Assembly: GCA_015065645.1 (NCBI GenBank)
Contig: SVPW01000007.1
Span: 1 to 64,000 of the forward strand
Source: Oscillospiraceae bacterium
Lineage (GTDB): Bacteria > Bacillota > Clostridia > Oscillospirales > Acutalibacteraceae
DNA length: 64,000 bases
Direction of reading: 5' to 3'
Shown here: positions 24,849 through 34,431 of the stretch, one piece after another
Layout: each line of letters begins with the position of its first letter
Position numbering within the stretch: position 1 is the stretch's first letter
Notes under the pieces: generated by a model
What the model was told of the DNA's origin: nothing
What the model saw: only the letters and a program-made list of their open reading frames with translations
Databases searched by the model: none
Translations under genes and position numbers: made by a program

Positions 24849-27161
24849 TTACAGTTCACCGTTAAGATAGAACATATAAGTATGTCCGAATTTGAGATCA
24901 ACTTCAAGCTGTTTTACACCCTTGCCGTAGCTCTTTTTCTCGTATACCTCATATGGGTCGCACTCTTTCTTGAAGTGAATGGTATGCTTTCCTGAGAAGT
25001 TTGCATGTATACATACAAAGTTTTCATCTGCATAAATAACATCATCGTTGTAGTTGTAGATATGGCATCCCGAATACTCTGCAAGTGACATAAGTAATTC
25101 ATTACGCAAAACATGTGAAGCACAATAAACGCTGGTATAACCCTTGTCAAGCTTCTTCATAACAAGAGCAGGGCGGTTATCTATGCAGTATCTGCCCAAA
25201 ACCTCCATATCCTGATTTTCGTCAATATCAAAACCGGGTGCCATATAAGGCGGTAAAAGCTGACGGTCTGCCCACATAATGCCGATAACCTCACGGTCAA
25301 TATAGCCGTAAATGCGGTCAGCATCGGCATACTTCATTGCAGGATGCTCTAAGTTTGTAACACGGAATTTTGGTGAAATATTATCATCAATAACACTTAC
25401 CTTAAAGCCTGTGGTCTTTTCAATGTTTTCTGCCGTCATTGGTGTTTCCTTTTCGGGGTCAACAAATCCGGGAGCATAAAGCCAAACAACGGTAGCGTTG
25501 TTTTTAGCAGCTTTTTTATCTATAACAGCTCTTTCTTCATCTGTAAGGCAGTAGCAGTTAAGCATAACATACATCTTGTAATCGGGCATATCATCCCTTG
25601 CCATATCATCGTGGAAATAGTAATCTACAGGAGCACCAAGTCTTGCAAGATCGCTTGTGCGGTAAAGATCAAGCACATATCTATCGGTATAGCGGGAAAC
25701 AAAATGTATACTTTCCTGATCATAAATAAGAGCTATTTCGTTCTTCTTTTCACGGTTTACTGCGGCATACTTTTGGGCAATTTCCTGCTGCTGTTTAAAC
25801 ATTGCAAGAATATGCGGATCATCATATCTGCCACCCTGAGGATTCTGGTCAAACCACCAACCGAAAATTCCCTCACAAAGGTCTCTTGCAAAGTCACGCT
25901 TCATTGTTTCAACCGAATCAAGCGATGTAAAAAGATGTCCTGCGTCACGGTAGAAATCGGGGTCGTTGTGGGTGCGGCTGTCATCCTCGGAAATAAATAT
26001 CATATTTCTGATTCTGAAAGAATCCTGCATTTCTCTTTGGCAGGTAAGTCCGCCGGGGAAACGGTTATTGTAGGTTGGGGGAGCTGCCAAAAAGTCTACC
26101 TTGCCACTGTCAAGAATCTTGAGCATTCCTGCACAAGTACCCATATCAAAATAATCGGTACAAGCGTAAGCACCATAGAATGCGCCAACAAGCTTGCCGG
26201 TTTTATAACGCTCTTTAAGAGCAGAGGCAAAATGAACAATGCTGTTTGCCGTTCCCTTGTGCCAGCAGTTATGGAAGTCAAACACATTCATATAATCATT
26301 AGCGTTAAGGAACACGCCTAAATGTGTAGGAGCCTTGGGATTAAGGAAATCATCCACATCGCTGTGTCCCTCAAAACCGTGCATTAAATCAATTATTTGG
26401 TTATCTATATCAACATATTCTCTTTCGGGAATGGTGGGGATATGCGGTGCTTCAAAGGAAGCATTTGGCATTTTCCAAGTTTTACGCAAATTTTCTTCTG
26501 TGCCGTATTTTTCTCTTAAAAGCTTACCAAATTCCTTGCGGAAAGAGGGGGATATATCTGAATAACGATTTTCCTTTGGCTCAATAAGGCGGTTCATATA
26601 ATACCATTCGGAAGTTCCGCCTGCCGCCAAGAAATAACCTATAACACGATCTCCAAAATCCGAAGCATCAACTAAATCACAGAAGTCATAAAGTGCCTTA
26701 ACACCGTCTCTTCTCCAATTTTCAGAACACATTGAATAGTTTCCGGGCACTTCATCGCCGTGAATTTCGGAGCACATAACACACTCCTTATGACCACCGT
26801 CACTATAGGTTACAAGATCATCGGGATGCTCGTGCATCCACTTAACGGGAGGATGCATACCGATACGAACGATTATGTATGCATCGGGTGCGGCATCAAG
26901 AAGCATTTTTACCTCTTCTGTAAATACATCCCATCCTCTGCGTTCATACCATTCGTGTCCCTGCTTATTACGCATCATTTCACCGGGGCGAAGCCAATCT
27001 GTATTAGCGTATACAAAAAATACCTGTATACCCGATTCTCTTATTCTTTTTATGTAGTCGGGTCTTTTTATTCTTGAAGTAAATGCCATTGGCATAACGG
27101 GTTTTCCGTCAATCATAATAGTTGGTGCACCATTATAATTTTCAATTACTGCATAACTCAT
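24849..27161 (-). CDS. GH42-like glycoside hydrolase (clan GH-A) with trimerisation-type domain
   Basis: 770 aa from the ATG at 27161, chosen because AAAGGAG is 7 bases upstream; earlier starts overlap that site. Residues 1-420 look like a beta/alpha barrel; candidate acid/base Glu185 lies in GGTSEWYY and candidate nucleophile Glu392 in IFISEDD. Residues about 480-640 resemble the Rossmann-like trimerisation domain of GH42 (EIALIYDQES..., YKMYVMLNCYCLTDEE). A small beta domain ends it. The barrel is too divergent for me to assign a family; other GH-A families related to GH42 are possible. No signal peptide. Partner of the GH94 phosphorylase, so both probably process an imported oligosaccharide. 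Confidence 0.7.
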   Translation of the reverse strand: MSYAVIENYNGAPTIMIDGKPVMPMAFTSRIKRPDYIKRIRESGIQVFFVYANTDWLRPGEMMRNKQGHEWYERRGWDVFTEEVKMLLDAAPDAYIIVRIGMHPPVKWMHEHPDDLVTYSDGGHKECVMCSEIHGDEVPGNYSMCSENWRRDGVKALYDFCDLVDASDFGDRVIGYFLAAGGTSEWYYMNRLIEPKENRYSDISPSFRKEFGKLLREKYGTEENLRKTWKMPNASFEAPHIPTIPEREYVDIDNQIIDLMHGFEGHSDVDDFLNPKAPTHLGVFLNANDYMNVFDFHNCWHKGTANSIVHFASALKERYKTGKLVGAFYGAYACTDYFDMGTCAGMLKILDSGKVDFLAAPPTYNNRFPGGLTCQREMQDSFRIRNMIFISEDDSRTHNDPDFYRDAGHLFTSLDSVETMKRDFARDLCEGIFGWWFDQNPQGGRYDDPHILAMFKQQQEIAQKYAAVNREKKNEIALIYDQESIHFVSRYTDRYVLDLYRTSDLARLGAPVDYYFHDDMARDDMPDYKMYVMLNCYCLTDEERAVIDKKAAKNNATVVWLYAPGFVDPEKETPMTAENIEKTTGFKVSVIDDNISPKFRVTNLEHPAMKYADADRIYGYIDREVIGIMWADRQLLPPYMAPGFDIDENQDMEVLGRYCIDNRPALVMKKLDKGYTSVYCASHVLRNELLMSLAEYSGCHIYNYNDDVIYADENFVCIHANFSGKHTIHFKKECDPYEVYEKKSYGKGVKQLEVDLKFGHTYMFYLNGEL

Positions 27162-27206
27162 ACACATTCTCCTTTGTGATGATATTTTTATCAATTATAA
27201 CATAAA

Positions 27207-27247
27207 AAACGAGAATAAAATATAACATTTCATTCTCGTTTTTTTGT
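27207..27247. terminator. Hairpin upstream of the GH operon
   Basis: AACGAGAAT (27208-27216) pairs with ATTCTCGTT (27232-27240), with T7 after it on the plus strand and T6 on the minus strand. On the minus strand a TGTTATAAT extended -10 for the GH genes follows immediately, so this hairpin separates the LRR gene from the GH transcript. Confidence 0.55.
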
Positions 27248-27263
27248 TTTAAGATATAAAATT

Positions 27264-27306
27264 AATAGGCTTGCATACCTTTGCGGTATATAAGCCTATT
27301 TTTTGG
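27264..27306. terminator. Terminator-like hairpin after the LRR lipoprotein gene
   Basis: AATAGGCTT/AAGCCTATT with an inner ATACC/GGTAT pairing. The T tail is better on the plus strand than on the minus strand, where the LRR gene is read. Confidence 0.6.
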
Positions 27307-27362
27307 TTGAAAATAATACAGAATTGTTATAAGTATTACCGTACATTTTCACTATCGTTTTT

Positions 27363-28109
27363 TTATTTTAATATAAGTTTTCCATCAGAACTAACAAAAT
27401 CTCCAAATACACCTGATTGACCTAATCTTACTTTCTCTTTCACAGTACCATAAACCGTCACTGTTAAGGATTCATGACATTCTGAAAAAGCTAAATCTCC
27501 TATACTGTCAAGCGAACCCAATACTGTCACATTTTCAAGACTTGAGCATCCTTCAAATGTACTACGGCGTATTGTTTTTATCGAAGCCGGAATAACAATT
27601 TCTTTAAGACTACTGCAATGTCTAAATGCAGAGATGCCAAGCTCACAAACAGTATCCGGAATAGTTATACTTTTTAAAGAAAAACAGAAGTCAAATGTCA
27701 TTTCCGGTAAAGCCGTAACAGAAGCAGGAATATTTATTTCTTCAAGGCTTTTACATCCATTAAAGGCAGAATTTTCAAAAAGTGTAATAGTGTCCGGAAG
27801 AACAATGCGTTTGATTTTATTGCATTCATGAAAAGCTAAACTTCCTATAGTAGTTACAGGCAACCCTTTAAATTCAGATGGAACCTCAACAATCTCCTTA
27901 GTGCAATTTTTGGCGTCATCAACCATATATGCTGAGCCGTCTTTCAAAAGCTTAAACACCAAACCATCGCTGTTTACCAGTTCATCAGTGGAATTCTTTC
28001 TGTTAGATGTGTCTCGGTCTTTTGATTTTCCGGTATCTTCCGCCGCATCACAAGCAGCAAACATAAAACACATAACCAATACCATTAAAATCGCTATTAT
28101 TTTTTTCAT
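27363..28109 (-). CDS. BspA-type leucine-rich-repeat lipoprotein
   Basis: 248 aa from the ATG at 28109, which has AAAGGAGATATAGGT upstream. Signal peptide with lipobox FAAC, lipidated Cys20, then a charged Lys/Asp/Ser linker. From about residue 75 five to six LRR_5 repeats of 23 residues run to about 225, each of the form IG-xAF-xxCxxLKxIxIPxxV. A short C-terminal cap follows. Such BspA-like surface proteins are common in gut Firmicutes and are linked to adhesion; direct role unknown. It lies alone between the GH pair and the DUF4062-like gene. Confidence 0.85.
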   Translation of the reverse strand: MKKIIAILMVLVMCFMFAACDAAEDTGKSKDRDTSNRKNSTDELVNSDGLVFKLLKDGSAYMVDDAKNCTKEIVEVPSEFKGLPVTTIGSLAFHECNKIKRIVLPDTITLFENSAFNGCKSLEEINIPASVTALPEMTFDFCFSLKSITIPDTVCELGISAFRHCSSLKEIVIPASIKTIRRSTFEGCSSLENVTVLGSLDSIGDLAFSECHESLTVTVYGTVKEKVRLGQSGVFGDFVSSDGKLILK

Positions 28110-28210
28110 ACCTATATCTCCTTTTAAATAAGACAAAAATAAGTCGTGGGACATTTCCCTGTATTTTTCCGACTACCTGTTTAATTCTGATGAGAGCAAC
28201 AATTAATTCC

Positions 28211-29707
28211 TTATTTCTTGTTTTTTAAAATATACTCAATTTGTTGCTTGCAAAATTCAATTTGTTTTTGTGCCATTGATGAATTCGCAAATTTTTTGAA
28301 AACAGATATTGCTGTGTTATATAATCTTATTGATTTATCGTCACTTATTTCAGGTAATTCAGCAACCCTCATACAATCAAAAGCAAAAGAAAAACTTGTT
28401 TTATCCTCCGTGTTTTGTAAAAATTCAAATAAAGACTTTATAGCCATTGAACTATAATAATTTATATGTGGGTCATTATCATTTAGATTTTCTGCAATAA
28501 TATTGCAGGTATCGTACATACTGTATAATTTTCTGAATGATGGGTTTGCATCATATATTTCAAATAAATCTTTTGCAACTTTAAGAAGCTCTTCTTTATC
28601 ATCTACAAATTCATTATTATCTAAAAACATCATATAATCGTACATAGCATCGATTTCAATTAAATATTTTTTAATAATTGGAATAATTAACTTATATCTC
28701 TCAATGATTTTTTGTTCTGTAGCTGAAGAAACTTCTACATTTTGCATTAACAAATTAATGGCTAATAACTGCTCTTTTATACATTTTCGAGCTGCGTCTT
28801 CGATTGCACCTAAATACAATTGTTCTGATTTCATAAAATCATTCATAATCATATCGGATGGCAGCTCTTCTACCGCTTCATACAGATCACCTTTTTCAAA
28901 AAATCTGTATGCCTTTTTTTGCCTTTCAGACATTTCTGCGGACGTTAAATTTTGAATCATATGTAATGAAACTTTGAATATTCTTTTTTGCAAAGTGCGT
29001 ATGTTGCTCTCTAAATTTATTATTTCCCTTTTTGCTCTGTCAAATTCCTGAAAATCACTATCGTTTTTATCGAGTTTTCCCTTAATTTCCTTTAAGTAAT
29101 CTTCCATTTCACGCAAATTGTTTTCAAGTAAATTTAATCTCCCGTTATTTGCAAACTCAGATACATTATCAAGAGACATAACTGATTTTCCGTCCACGAT
29201 ACAATTGCCGTTTCTGATATCAACGTCAGCAAAACTCATTTCTTGCAACTTTAAAACGAGAAGAATTCGCAATTTTATAGTATCAATATGATCAAAGGTT
29301 CCGTAATAGTGTTCGAAAACTTTGTCAAGCTTTTCCTTAAATTTTAAAAGACTATCCTCTGCTTTTTTATCTCCTAAAACCTTAAAATATGTATAAATCT
29401 TCGGTTTACCTGATTCTTCAAACTTTTTGCGGGCGACCTCAAATTCTTCTTCTGTATAAGTACCGGCTTTTGTGAAGAAAATAAAAAAACAAAAATCACT
29501 CTGTCTGACTTTATCATTTATTATTTCTTGTGCACGGATTTTTGAATAGGCATTATCTAAGTTTTCGCATAACAGCGGTTTGATTTTTATGTCATAATTC
29601 TCTTCAAACTCATCACTTATATTGTAAATGAAATTTTCAATATCCTTACGTTCAATAGCAAATTCGGTTATAGATGAACCTAAGAAAATTCTTATAATTT
29701 TTCTCAT
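28211..29707 (-). CDS. DUF4062/TIR-like domain protein with coiled coil and helical C-terminus
   Basis: 498 aa from the ATG at 29707 (AAGGA 10 bases upstream; the GTG at 29716 is too close). Residues 1-115 have the alternating strand/helix look of DUF4062/TIR-like folds: RIFLGSS (6-12), ER at 19-20, the hydrophobic strand DFCFFIFFTKAG (71-82), then TEEEFEVARKKF (85-96), recalling the conserved 'E-F-A' helix of these domains. Residues about 200-265 are a coiled coil; 280-498 are all-helical, TPR-like. No NTPase P-loop and no membrane span. AT-rich relative to neighbours and unlinked to them. Role unknown; such N-domains occur in signalling and antiphage proteins. Confidence 0.6.
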   Translation of the reverse strand: MRKIIRIFLGSSITEFAIERKDIENFIYNISDEFEENYDIKIKPLLCENLDNAYSKIRAQEIINDKVRQSDFCFFIFFTKAGTYTEEEFEVARKKFEESGKPKIYTYFKVLGDKKAEDSLLKFKEKLDKVFEHYYGTFDHIDTIKLRILLVLKLQEMSFADVDIRNGNCIVDGKSVMSLDNVSEFANNGRLNLLENNLREMEDYLKEIKGKLDKNDSDFQEFDRAKREIINLESNIRTLQKRIFKVSLHMIQNLTSAEMSERQKKAYRFFEKGDLYEAVEELPSDMIMNDFMKSEQLYLGAIEDAARKCIKEQLLAINLLMQNVEVSSATEQKIIERYKLIIPIIKKYLIEIDAMYDYMMFLDNNEFVDDKEELLKVAKDLFEIYDANPSFRKLYSMYDTCNIIAENLNDNDPHINYYSSMAIKSLFEFLQNTEDKTSFSFAFDCMRVAELPEISDDKSIRLYNTAISVFKKFANSSMAQKQIEFCKQQIEYILKNKK

Positions 29708-29885
29708 TTTTTTCACATCCTTGAAAATTTTTACACGAAGACGGGGAGGGGGTTCTGTGTCTTTTATCCGTCTCTTACACTTTTGTTAATTATGGATACT
29801 ATCAATAAATTTATTATATCATTCCATTTTTTTACTGTCAATAAATATCACGAAGCTGTAATCTTAAAAATAGCACACAAAAAGC
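29708..29885. other. Intergenic stretch before the DUF4062-like gene
   Basis: No gene or recognisable RNA is seen. A G-rich patch (near 29740-29752) stands out in otherwise AT-rich sequence. Confidence 0.4.
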
Positions 29886-29921
29886 AAACGACCGAATTTT
29901 GAACGAGAAATTCGGTCGTTT
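29886..29921 (-). terminator. Terminator of the ilv-leu operon
   Basis: AAACGACCGAATTT pairs perfectly with AAATTCGGTCGTTT around an 8-base loop, right after the DUF815 stop. A GC then T5 follow on the minus strand. Confidence 0.8.
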
Positions 29922-29929
29922 TTATAACT

Positions 29930-31117
29930 TTATTTTGCCGCAATAAGTGAATCAATGTATTGCTTTGCGGCTCTTGCTGAACGGTTGCCTCGGCTTAAAG
30001 TAAAGCGTTCGGCACCGGCTTCAAGCTCTTCACGGGGCATATCAATGCCATGTTGCTCTGCCAAATGATGAACTATGTCAAGATAGGTCTTTTTATCGGG
30101 GCGTTGGAATGTGATTTGTATACCGAAACGCTCCGAAAGAGATATGATTTCCTGCATAGTGTCATTTCTGTGAATATCGTCACCTTCACGGTCAGAAAAT
30201 TTCTCTTTAACAAGATGACGGCGGTTGCTTGTGGCATAAATTACAACATTCTGTGATTTTGCAGAAACAGAACCCTCTAAAATTGCCTTTAATGCGCTGT
30301 AATTATCATCATCCTTTTGGAACGAAAGGTCATCAATAAAGAGGATGAATTTAAGCGGATTTTCGGTTAATTCATCAAGAATTGCCGGAATTTCACGAAG
30401 CTGTTCTTTTCTAACCTCTAAAATTCGAAGTCCCTCATCATGAAGCTCATTAACCACTGCCTTTATTGTAGATGATTTTCCTGTGCCTGCATCACCTGTG
30501 AGCAAAATATTTGCGGCAGGCTTGCCCGAAAGAAGTGCTTTTGTGTTATCAATGATTATCTGCTGTTCACGCTTGTAATCAATAAGCTCCTCCAAACGGG
30601 TATTATCGGGATTGCAAACGGGTACGATATGCTTTTCGTCATTGATATAGAACATATAATAACGGGAATAAATACCATAACCGTATTTACCTATATTTTC
30701 AATTCTGTGGAAATACGAAGCTGTAATATCGGTTTCGTATGAATCAAATTCAGGTAAATAGCCGTTCCAATTAATGCCCTCACGCAGTATTTTTGGAGTA
30801 AGTGAGCATACACGGTTTAATATCAAAAGCTCTTGCTTTACCGCATTTTCTATATGCTTTGAAACCGTTTCGCCCCTTCCGATCGAACGGATAAATACAT
30901 TTTCATCATCGTTTACAATACCTGAAACATAGTCGGTAAAATTGTTTGTATGAGAAGCGTATAAAAGGGAAACAAATTCACAATAGCTATCAATGCAAAG
31001 GTCTTCATCACCGCTGTTTTTTTGCTCTAAAAATTTGTTAAGAGCCATTATTACAGGGTCTTTAAGTAAATTCCTGAAAACGGTAAGTGAGCGCAGTTTA
31101 ATATTCAAATGACTCAT
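29930..31117 (-). CDS. DUF815-family AAA+ ATPase
   Basis: 395 aa. The N-terminal 200 residues are family-specific. The ATPase part shows Walker [10 protein letters not shown] (208-216), Walker B FILFIDD (257-263), a sensor-1 like [11 protein letters not shown] (near 292-302), and the C-terminal [15 protein letters not shown], all typical of DUF815 (PF05673). The molecular function of the family is not established. Its ATG overlaps the ilvD stop codon (ATGA), and no promoter or terminator separates them, so it is translated as the last gene of the T-box operon. That placement ties its expression to leucine charging. Confidence 0.88.
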   Translation of the reverse strand: MSHLNIKLRSLTVFRNLLKDPVIMALNKFLEQKNSGDEDLCIDSYCEFVSLLYASHTNNFTDYVSGIVNDDENVFIRSIGRGETVSKHIENAVKQELLILNRVCSLTPKILREGINWNGYLPEFDSYETDITASYFHRIENIGKYGYGIYSRYYMFYINDEKHIVPVCNPDNTRLEELIDYKREQQIIIDNTKALLSGKPAANILLTGDAGTGKSSTIKAVVNELHDEGLRILEVRKEQLREIPAILDELTENPLKFILFIDDLSFQKDDDNYSALKAILEGSVSAKSQNVVIYATSNRRHLVKEKFSDREGDDIHRNDTMQEIISLSERFGIQITFQRPDKKTYLDIVHHLAEQHGIDMPREELEAGAERFTLSRGNRSARAAKQYIDSLIAAK

Positions 31118-32772
31118 TTGTTTAAAATTGCTCCTTCAGCACCGCTTGAAACAAGCTTTGCATAGCGTTTAAGGTAACCTGAAAGCTCCTTCTGTTTTGG
31201 AACAAAGTTTTTCATTCGTTCGTTGAGTTCGTTTTCATCTACCAAAAGCTCAAGGCGGTTTTCGGGAATATTTATGCTTATGATGTCGCCGTCTTTAACT
31301 ACACCGATAAGTCCGCCGCTGGCAGCTTCTGGAGAAACGTGACCAATACAAGCACCCCTTGTAGCACCGCTGAAACGACCGTCTGTAATAAGGGCAACCT
31401 GACTTCCAAGTCCCATTCCCATAATTGCGGATGTGGGATTAAGCATTTCTCTCATACCGGGGCCGCCTTTTGGTCCTTCATAGCGGATAACAACAACATC
31501 GCCTGCAACTATTTTACCTGCGTTTATTGCGGTTTGTGCGTCCTCTTCGCAATCAAAAACCTTTGCAGGGCCTGTATGAACAAGCATTTCGGGTGCTACA
31601 GCAGAACGCTTAACAACGCTTCCATCAGGAGCGAGATTACCTCTGAGTACCGCAATACCACCGGTTTCGCTATAGGGATTTTCTATCGGACGGATAACAT
31701 CGTGATTAAGATTTATACATCCTTCAATGTTTTCACCAACCGTTTTGCCTGTTACGGTCATACAATCGGTATAAAGCAGATTTTTCTTATTAAGCTCGTT
31801 CATAACGGCATAAACACCGCCTGCCTCCTCAAGCTCTTCCATATATGTGCGTCCTGCAGGAGCCAAATGGCAAAGGTTTGGGGTTTTAGCGCTTATCTTA
31901 TTGGCAATATCCAAATTAAGATCAACACCACATTCATTAGCGATAGCAGGCAAATGGAGCATACTGTTGGTGGAACAGCCAAGTGCCATATCAACGGTGA
32001 GTGCATTCATAAGAGCCTTTTCGGTCATAATATCACGAGGGCGGATATTTTTTCTCACAAGTTCCATAACAGCCATACCTGCATGCTTTGCAAGCTCAAT
32101 ACGGGCAGAATAAACTGCCGGAATTGTGCCGTTACCTTTAAGTCCCATACCCAAAGCTTCCGTTAAGCAGTTCATAGAGTTAGCAGTGTACATACCTGAA
32201 CACGAACCGCAGGTTGGGCAGGTTTTTTCTTCAAACTCACGAAGCTTAGCATCGTCAATTTTACCTGCTGAATATGCACCGACAGCCTCAAACATACTTG
32301 AAAGGCTGGTCTTTTTACCCTCAACATGACCTGCAAGCATTGGTCCTCCACTTACGAAAACGGTGGGGATATTAAGTCTTGCAGAAGCCATTAAAAGGCC
32401 GGGAACATTCTTATCGCAGTTGGGTATCATAACAAGACCGTCAAATCCGTGAGCCAAAACCATAGATTCGGTAGAATCGGCAATTAAATCACGGGTTATA
32501 AGTGAATATTTCATACCTTTGTGTCCCATTGCAATACCGTCACAAACGGCAATAGCGGGGAATACAATAGGTGTTCCGCCTGCCATAGCAACTCCAAGCT
32601 TAACAGCCTCGGTTATTTTATCAAGATTCATATGTCCGGGTACGATTTCGTTGTATGAGCTTACAACGCCGATAATCGGACGTGAAAGCTCTTCTTTGGT
32701 AAGACCCAAAGCGTGATAAAGTGAACGGTGGGGCGCATTACCAAACCCGTCAACAATGGTATCCTTAATCAT
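31114..32772 (-). CDS. ilvD: Dihydroxy-acid dehydratase
   Basis: 552 aa. Converts 2,3-dihydroxy-isovalerate and -methylvalerate to the 2-oxo acids of Val and Ile, using an Fe-S cluster. Cluster-binding Cys are visible in NCDKNVPG (near 113-120) and [18 protein letters not shown] (near 185-202). [12 protein letters not shown] and [20 protein letters not shown] are family signatures in the C-terminal part. The start is placed at 32772 (MIKDTIVDG) because GGAGG lies just before it; an upstream TTG would include that site. It lies 68 bases after ilvC and overlaps the DUF815 gene by 4. Confidence 0.97.
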   Translation of the reverse strand: MIKDTIVDGFGNAPHRSLYHALGLTKEELSRPIIGVVSSYNEIVPGHMNLDKITEAVKLGVAMAGGTPIVFPAIAVCDGIAMGHKGMKYSLITRDLIADSTESMVLAHGFDGLVMIPNCDKNVPGLLMASARLNIPTVFVSGGPMLAGHVEGKKTSLSSMFEAVGAYSAGKIDDAKLREFEEKTCPTCGSCSGMYTANSMNCLTEALGMGLKGNGTIPAVYSARIELAKHAGMAVMELVRKNIRPRDIMTEKALMNALTVDMALGCSTNSMLHLPAIANECGVDLNLDIANKISAKTPNLCHLAPAGRTYMEELEEAGGVYAVMNELNKKNLLYTDCMTVTGKTVGENIEGCINLNHDVIRPIENPYSETGGIAVLRGNLAPDGSVVKRSAVAPEMLVHTGPAKVFDCEEDAQTAINAGKIVAGDVVVIRYEGPKGGPGMREMLNPTSAIMGMGLGSQVALITDGRFSGATRGACIGHVSPEAASGGLIGVVKDGDIISINIPENRLELLVDENELNERMKNFVPKQKELSGYLKRYAKLVSSGAEGAILNK

Positions 32773-32798
32773 AATTGCCTCCAAAATTAAGTATTTCG

Positions 32799-32821
32799 GG
32801 GCGGATGATAAACATCCGCCC
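32799..32821 (-). other. Intercistronic hairpin between ilvC and ilvD
   Basis: GGGCGGATG (32799-32807) is a perfect inverted repeat of CATCCGCCC (32813-32821), loop of five. There is no T run on the minus strand, so it is more likely an mRNA stability or processing element than a terminator. Confidence 0.6.
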
Positions 32822-32840
32822 TTAGATTTAAAGTTTAATA

Positions 32841-33872
<1,032 letters not shown>

Positions 33873-33923
33873 TCATAAAAAGAATTTATACAAAGATCAT
33901 CTAATTAAAGATAAAACCTTGGT

Positions 33924-34430
33924 TTACAAATAGTTTGTTTTTCTGATGGTGGATTCACCACGTTCAAGTGAAACGATACCTGTACGGCATATTTCCAAAA
34001 CGGTGTAATCCTTCATAAGTGTGATGAAATCGTCAATTCTGCGTGTTTCATCGGTTAACTGCATTATAATACAATCCTTTGTATAATGCAATGTTTTTGC
34101 GTGAAAAGCCATTGCCGCATCACGAATATCACCCCTGGTTTCGGGTTCGTTTTTCATTTTTATAAGCAATAATTCACAGCTTACAGAATCATCGTGGTGC
34201 ATTTCTTTTATTGAGCATACATCCGGCAGCTTGTAAAGCTGGTTTATAAGCTGTTCCTTTGTCTGCTCCTCACCGTCAAACATTACGGTCATTCGGGAAA
34301 AGCCTGCAGATTCCGCCTCACTAACGGTAAGACTTGTAATGTTGAACTGACGGCGTCTGAACATACTTGTTACACGGTTAAGAACACCAAACTGGTTTCG
34401 TACCAATACTGCTACAGTAAATCTTTGCAT
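33924..34430 (-). CDS. ilvN: Acetolactate synthase regulatory subunit
   Basis: 168 aa. The N-terminal ACT domain begins FTVAVLVRNQFGVLNRVTSMFRRR, the valine-binding helix/loop region of IlvN/IlvH; a second ACT-like half follows. It binds the ilvB product and confers valine feedback inhibition. Start at ATG 34430 (MQRF), with GGTGA five bases upstream; an earlier in-frame TTG lies inside the end of ilvB. Its ATG follows the ilvB stop by only one base. Confidence 0.94.
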   Translation of the reverse strand: MQRFTVAVLVRNQFGVLNRVTSMFRRRQFNITSLTVSEAESAGFSRMTVMFDGEEQTKEQLINQLYKLPDVCSIKEMHHDDSVSCELLLIKMKNEPETRGDIRDAAMAFHAKTLHYTKDCIIMQLTDETRRIDDFITLMKDYTVLEICRTGIVSLERGESTIRKTNYL

Positions 34431-34431
34431 A

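Noticed and set aside
25611-26321. A 236-codon open frame antisense to the GH42-like gene
   Set aside because: No recognisable motif or ribosome-binding site, while the opposite strand carries a clear long gene.
30000-31117. DUF815 ATPase and the DUF4062-like gene as a two-gene defence system
   Set aside because: A strong terminator and over 160 bases separate them, and the ATPase is coupled to ilvD instead.
31339-32166. A 275-codon open frame antisense to ilvD
   Set aside because: ilvD is intact with all family motifs. The antisense frame is Cys/Asn-rich, has no ribosome-binding site and looks like a compositional shadow.
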